Part shown: one piece after another, positions 60,633-64,000 of the stretch
How positions within the stretch are numbered: position 1 is the first letter of the stretch
Layout: each line of letters opens with the position of its first letter
Assembly: GCA_900465685.1 (NCBI GenBank)
Contig: UEGR01000013.1
Location: 62,001 to 126,000 of the forward strand
Length of the DNA stretch: 64,000 bases
Origin: Hyphomicrobiales bacterium
GTDB taxonomy: Bacteria; Pseudomonadota; Alphaproteobacteria; Rhizobiales; Rhizobiaceae
Direction of reading: 5' to 3'
Translations under genes and position numbers: made by a program
Notes under the pieces: generated by a model
Databases searched by the model: none
Told to the model about the DNA's origin: nothing
What the model saw: the letters and a program-made list of their open reading frames with translations, nothing else

Positions 60633-62258
60633 ATGATCCGTATCGACAATATCAGCAAGTCGAATAGCCATCGCATTCTGTTTATCGAAACTTCCGCTGC
60701 TTTGAACCGTGGCGAGAAGATCGGCCTTGTCGGGCCAAATGGCGCTGGCAAGACAACGCTTTTCCGTATGATCATCGGTGATGAATTGCCGGATGAGGGG
60801 CAGGTCACGGTCGAAAAAGGCGTAACGGTCGGTTATTTCGACCAGAATGTCGGCGAAATGGGCGGGCGTTCGGCTGTCGCCGAAGTCATGGACGGGGCAG
60901 GCCCTGTCAGCATCGTGGCGGCGGAGCTGCGCGAGCTTGAAGCGGCAATGTGCGATCTTGATCGTCTCGATGAGATGGACACCATCATCGAACGCTATGG
61001 TGAGGTTCAGGCCCGCTATGAAGAACTTGATGGTTATGGGCTGGATGGCCGAGCCCGTGAAGTACTCGCCGGCCTAAGCTTCAGTCAGGAAATGATGGAC
61101 GGTGACGTTGGCAAATTGTCCGGCGGCTGGAAAATGCGCGTGGCGCTTGCCCGAATTCTGCTGATGCGGCCCGATGTGATGCTGCTTGACGAACCAAGCA
61201 ACCATCTTGATCTTGAAAGCCTGATCTGGCTTGAAGCCTTCCTCAAGAATTACGATGGCGCCTTGCTGATGACGTCGCATGATCGCGAGTTCATGAACCG
61301 CATCGTGACCAAGATCATCGAAATCGATGGTGGCTCGCTGAACTCCTATGCTGGCGATTACGCCTTCTACGAAAGCCAGCGCGCGCTGAATGAGAAGCAG
61401 CAACAGGCCCAGTTTGAGCGTCAGCAGGCAATGCTCGCCAAGGAAATCAAGTTCATTGAACGGTTCAAGGCCCGTGCATCCCATGCGTCGCAGGTGCAGA
61501 GCCGCGTGAAGAAGCTCGAAAAAATTGATCGTGTGGAGCCTCCACGTCGCCGCCAGACTGTGGCTTTCGACTTCTTGCCAGCGCCACGTTCTGGCGAAGA
61601 TGTCGTCAGCCTCAAGGGCGTCAACAAAGCTTACGGCAGCCGCACAATCTATGACGGGCTGGATTTCATGGTTCGCCGCCGTGAGCGCTGGTGCATCATG
61701 GGCGTCAATGGTGCGGGTAAATCGACGCTGCTTAAGCTTGTCACAGGCGCGACTGAGCCTGATCAGGGCATTGTTAACCTCGGTGCCAGCGTGAAGCTCG
61801 GCTATTTTGCGCAGCACGCGATGGATATTCTCGATGGTGACAGCACCATTCTTGAATGGTTGGAGCAGCGCTTTCCAAAGGCTGGGCAGGCTCCGCTGCG
61901 CGCCCTTGCTGGCTGCTTCGGCTTCTCCGGGGACGATATCGAAAAGAAATGCCGCGTGCTGTCCGGTGGTGAGAAAGCCCGACTGGTGATGGCTGCGATG
62001 CTGTTTGATCCACCAAACTTCCTCGTGCTCGATGAGCCGACGAACCATCTCGATCTCGATACCAAGGAAATGCTCATCAAAGCGCTTTCAACTTATGAAG
62101 GCACGATGCTTTTCGTATCGCATGATCGTCGCTTCTTGGCGGCGCTTTCCAATCGTGTGCTGGAACTTACTCCAGATGGTATTCAGCAATATGGTGGTGG
62201 CTATACCGAATATGTTGAGAGCACCGGTCAGGAAGCGCCGGGTCTGCATGCTGGTTGA
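60633..62258 (+). CDS. ABC-F family ATPase (translation factor type)
   Basis: A 541-residue soluble ABC-F protein with two ATPase modules and no membrane segment. Walker A motifs are GPNGAGKTT (near 33) and GVNGAGKST (near 357); signatures are LSGGWKMRVALAR and LSGGEKARLVMAA; the catalytic regions are LLDEPSNHLDLES and VLDEPTNHLDLDT. The linker between modules is charged and helical, as in EttA/Uup-type proteins that act on ribosomes. ATG 60633 starts MIRIDNISKS; the longer frame is unlikely. It seems independent of the neighbouring catabolic genes. Confidence 0.9.
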   Translation: MIRIDNISKSNSHRILFIETSAALNRGEKIGLVGPNGAGKTTLFRMIIGDELPDEGQVTVEKGVTVGYFDQNVGEMGGRSAVAEVMDGAGPVSIVAAELRELEAAMCDLDRLDEMDTIIERYGEVQARYEELDGYGLDGRAREVLAGLSFSQEMMDGDVGKLSGGWKMRVALARILLMRPDVMLLDEPSNHLDLESLIWLEAFLKNYDGALLMTSHDREFMNRIVTKIIEIDGGSLNSYAGDYAFYESQRALNEKQQQAQFERQQAMLAKEIKFIERFKARASHASQVQSRVKKLEKIDRVEPPRRRQTVAFDFLPAPRSGEDVVSLKGVNKAYGSRTIYDGLDFMVRRRERWCIMGVNGAGKSTLLKLVTGATEPDQGIVNLGASVKLGYFAQHAMDILDGDSTILEWLEQRFPKAGQAPLRALAGCFGFSGDDIEKKCRVLSGGEKARLVMAAMLFDPPNFLVLDEPTNHLDLDTKEMLIKALSTYEGTMLFVSHDRRFLAALSNRVLELTPDGIQQYGGGYTEYVESTGQEAPGLHAG

Positions 62259-62374
62259 AGAACCGGCAAAAGCATTTTATCGAACCTGTGCACCGTCCGC
62301 TCGACGCTTTGTTCTCCGGTCGCTTCGGCGACAAGAGGGGTCGCAAGATCGCGCTATTAAGCTGGAAATCGGGG

Positions 62375-63169
62375 TCACTTCTTAACTGGAAACTGAAAAT
62401 TGACGCCCGCAAATATCTGCCACTTCGGCGAACCGTCGCCTTGGTGCCAAACCGTATATTGCGGTTCTATAAACGCATTCATTGTAATGCCTTTTTCAAG
62501 CTCGAAGACCTTGCCGATACCGAAACCAACCGGGATGTAGCCCTCGTTATCTTCCAGATTGAAACTCCATGTTGCTGTCGAGCGCAGATACCAGCCGTCC
62601 TTTAAATTGTAATTGATGATCGGCTCGACGGTTGCCAGACTGACATTGTCTCTGTCGCCGTGGCCTGCGAACGAGGCCTGATAGGTTACCAGTCCGCCCA
62701 AGAGGCCCCAGCTCTGTGGGGCAACGATGACGCCCGAGGCGCCAATTTGCCATTTGCCATTGCCGAGTGCGTCTTCTGTGGCGGTTGGGATGACCAGTAT
62801 CGGTCCTGCACCCAATGTTATGTCGCCGTGCTTGGGAAGGATGAAAATATCCATCAGCGTGAGATCGCCCAGTCCCGTTACGTACCCATCGGGAAACTCA
62901 GGCGCGGTGGCGATGGGCAATGTATATCGCAATAATTGCGGCAGGCCTGCGATGTCCGCCGGCACTAATCCACGCAGGAGAAACTGATTGGCGCGACGTC
63001 CGGGCAGCCCGAATAACTCGGCTGAATAGTAATTATGGAAGTTAACGGTAATCTTTGGTGTCAGGGGGTTATTGGCATCATTCACCGACTGATGTTCTTG
63101 TGCCATGACGACATTAATCACGACGACGGAGAACAGCAGGCCAAGACCTGTACGAACGAACACCGACAT
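62375..63169 (-). CDS. Putative outer-membrane beta-barrel protein
   Basis: A 264-residue secreted protein: signal peptide of about 23 residues ending near VVMAQEH, then alternating aromatic/hydrophobic strands (KITVNFHNYY, WYLRSTATWSF, WQIFAGVNFQFPV) and a C-terminal strand with a terminal aromatic position, all fitting an outer-membrane barrel. It resembles uncharacterised barrel proteins related to the phenol-degradation MetA-like group. The two GTTAC dyads upstream suggest joint control with the DUF1254 gene. Confidence 0.6.
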   Translation of the reverse strand: MSVFVRTGLGLLFSVVVINVVMAQEHQSVNDANNPLTPKITVNFHNYYSAELFGLPGRRANQFLLRGLVPADIAGLPQLLRYTLPIATAPEFPDGYVTGLGDLTLMDIFILPKHGDITLGAGPILVIPTATEDALGNGKWQIGASGVIVAPQSWGLLGGLVTYQASFAGHGDRDNVSLATVEPIINYNLKDGWYLRSTATWSFNLEDNEGYIPVGFGIGKVFELEKGITMNAFIEPQYTVWHQGDGSPKWQIFAGVNFQFPVKK

Positions 63170-63229
63170 AGCGAACTTCCCCTAAATTCATATTGATAAA
63201 ATCGTATCTAAAAAGTGCTGAAAATGAAG

Positions 63230-63342
63230 TTTGTTACAGTAACAAACGCGATATTTATTCAGGTGTGCGTCGCAACTGAACCGCTTGATCGAGCGAGCTA
63301 AATTTATCGGTGTGCGGGAACTGACATTCGTTACCGTAACGT
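63230..63342. promoter_or_regulatory. Two GTTAC-N-GTAAC palindromes upstream of the barrel and DUF1254 genes
   Basis: TTTGTTAC-A-GTAACAAA (63230-63246) and CGTTAC-C-GTAACG (63330-63342) share a GTTACnGTAAC core and lie 98 bp apart centre to centre, between the divergent barrel and DUF1254 genes. The first is 61 bases upstream of the barrel start. They look like paired operators of one TetR-type regulator; none is encoded nearby in the window. Confidence 0.65.
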
Positions 63343-63397
63343 GCTTCATTTTTATCCGGGTTCCGTTCAGCTTATTCAAAACTGAGGAGATTGAACC

Positions 63398-63651
63398 TTG
63401 AAACGGATATCTTCTGTCTTTTTCGCCTCATCAATGGTTTTACGCTCTGCGCCGCCGAGACGCATACTGCGAAGAAAAACAGCGACGGCTTCACGGACAT
63501 TTACTTCGGACCGAAAAATCCCGATGTCGATGCGAACTGAATTGCGACAATTCCAGACAAGGGCTTTTCCACGATCTTAGGCCTTTACGGGCGGACGAAA
63601 GCTTCCTTCGACTGAGCCTGGAAATCTGACGACGCCGTAAAACTCAAGTGA
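63398..63651 (+). pseudogene. Decayed DUF1254/DUF1214 protein remnant
   Basis: A signal-peptide-like start (MKRISSVFFASSMV, TTG codon) is followed, after a frame change, by the typical DUF1214 C-terminal end: NSDGFTDIYFGPKNPD, IATIPDKGFSTILGLYG, KASFD and AWKSDDAVKLK. Two in-frame TGA codons interrupt it, and the central several hundred residues are missing. It lies 10 bp upstream of an apparently intact DUF1254 gene, so it is a collapsed tandem relative. Confidence 0.75.
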
Positions 63652-63661
63652 GAACACAGCT

Positions 63662-64000
63662 ATGAGAAAGCACTTCCTGATTACTACGGCAATCCTCTGT
63701 CTGACATCAGGCCAGACGTTGGCCAAGGATTATAAGATGACGACGCCGATACCGGATGAGATCGTCACGCCAGATTCAGTCGATACGCGCATCGGCACGT
63801 TGAAGTTCAATGATGGTGTGCCGACAGTGGAGACAGCACAAAAGGTCTGGGACCAGCTCGATTTCAGTCGTGGTATTGAAGCCTTCCTCAATGGAATTCC
63901 CGGCGCCTCAATGGTGGCAATCCGAACGGGTCTGCGTGAAGTTGGTGCGGAACACGGAACAATTGGTGTCTTTTCAACGCTGATGGATTCGAAGTCGTTG
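63662..64000 (+). CDS. DUF1254-family protein, N-terminal part (runs off window end)
   Basis: The frame is open to the last base, giving 113 residues. A signal peptide (MRKHFLITTAILCLTSGQTLA) leads into the DUF1254 domain start: IPDEIVTPDSVDTRIGTLKFNDGVPTVETAQKVWDQLDFSRGIEAFLNGIPGAS and GTIGVFSTLMDSKSL. Full members are about 450-500 residues with a DUF1214 C-terminal domain and are exported; their function is unknown. Confidence 0.85.
   Translation, partial: MRKHFLITTAILCLTSGQTLAKDYKMTTPIPDEIVTPDSVDTRIGTLKFNDGVPTVETAQKVWDQLDFSRGIEAFLNGIPGASMVAIRTGLREVGAEHGTIGVFSTLMDSKSL

Noticed and set aside
61074-62048. A 324-codon open frame on the minus strand, opposite the ABC-F gene.
   Set aside because: It mirrors the codons of a clear ABC-F ATPase, has no ribosome site and shows no family pattern; it is a high-GC shadow.
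63398-63580. A 60-codon frame with a signal-like start as a real small secreted protein.
   Set aside because: The neighbouring frame continues as DUF1214 sequence with stop codons, so it is part of a decayed gene.
1-64000. CRISPR arrays, tRNA/rRNA genes, IS elements, prophage or integrase genes.
   Set aside because: No regularly spaced repeats, RNA-gene signatures, transposase or integrase motifs were found in reading the window.

Overview
The window looks like accessory catabolic DNA from an alphaproteobacterium of the Hyphomicrobiales, most like Ochrobactrum/Brucella. The gene content (matABR, an ADPS-like flavoprotein beside glpD, many binding-protein ABC importers each with a local regulator) and the moderately high GC suggest this; it is inference, since there is no rRNA or core marker to fix it. 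I see no tRNA, rRNA, CRISPR array, IS element or phage gene. Nearly everything is catabolism, uptake and its regulation.

Layout. 1-7.1 kb: end of an MFS transporter, FGGY kinase, GlpD-like dehydrogenase, ADPS-like flavoprotein, GlpP-type antiterminator and Fe-alcohol dehydrogenase, read as a polyol operon. 7.4-10.2 kb: VOC protein, orphan FixJ-like response regulator, and a bicupin oxalate decarboxylase cut off from its Tat leader by an in-frame TAG. 10.4-14.2 kb: malonate genes matB-matA with divergent matR and two operators 21 bp apart. 14.3-24.7 kb: M20 amidohydrolase, peptide-type ABC importer, RpiR regulator, isochorismatase-family hydrolase, glutamine synthetase homologue and N-formylglutamate amidohydrolase. 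24.9-32.5 kb (minus strand): IclR regulator, DapA-like lyase/aldolase, polyamine/iron-type ABC importer and a GlcD-like flavoprotein. 32.7-33.5 kb: debris of an M81 peptidase and a nitrilase.

33.5-58 kb is the most interesting part. Three separate units each pair a 3-dehydroshikimate-dehydratase-like TIM barrel with a different dehydrogenase: an AroE-like protein, an SDR, and a Gfo/Idh protein beside a type II dehydroquinase-like protein. The three barrels keep the E-D-Q-E metal-ligand pattern of QuiC-type dehydratases. The AroE-like and AroQ-like proteins have lost residues that contact shikimate or dehydroquinate. Added to these are an aromatic-acid-type MFS transporter, two tandem KstD-like flavoprotein dehydrogenases, a NIPSNAP protein, an aldo-keto reductase, an amino-acid-type ABC importer and IclR, GntR and TetR regulators. 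I read this as catabolism of a non-standard hydroaromatic or alicyclic compound, running parallel to quinate/shikimate degradation. It is a hypothesis.

55.6-64 kb: a minus-strand SDR, class V aminotransferase and RidA set with a divergent LysR regulator; DeoR regulator; NudK-like Nudix hydrolase; ABC-F ATPase; a putative outer-membrane barrel; and a DUF1254 gene running off the end, preceded by a decayed relative. Several intergenic regions hold clear dyads that look like operators.
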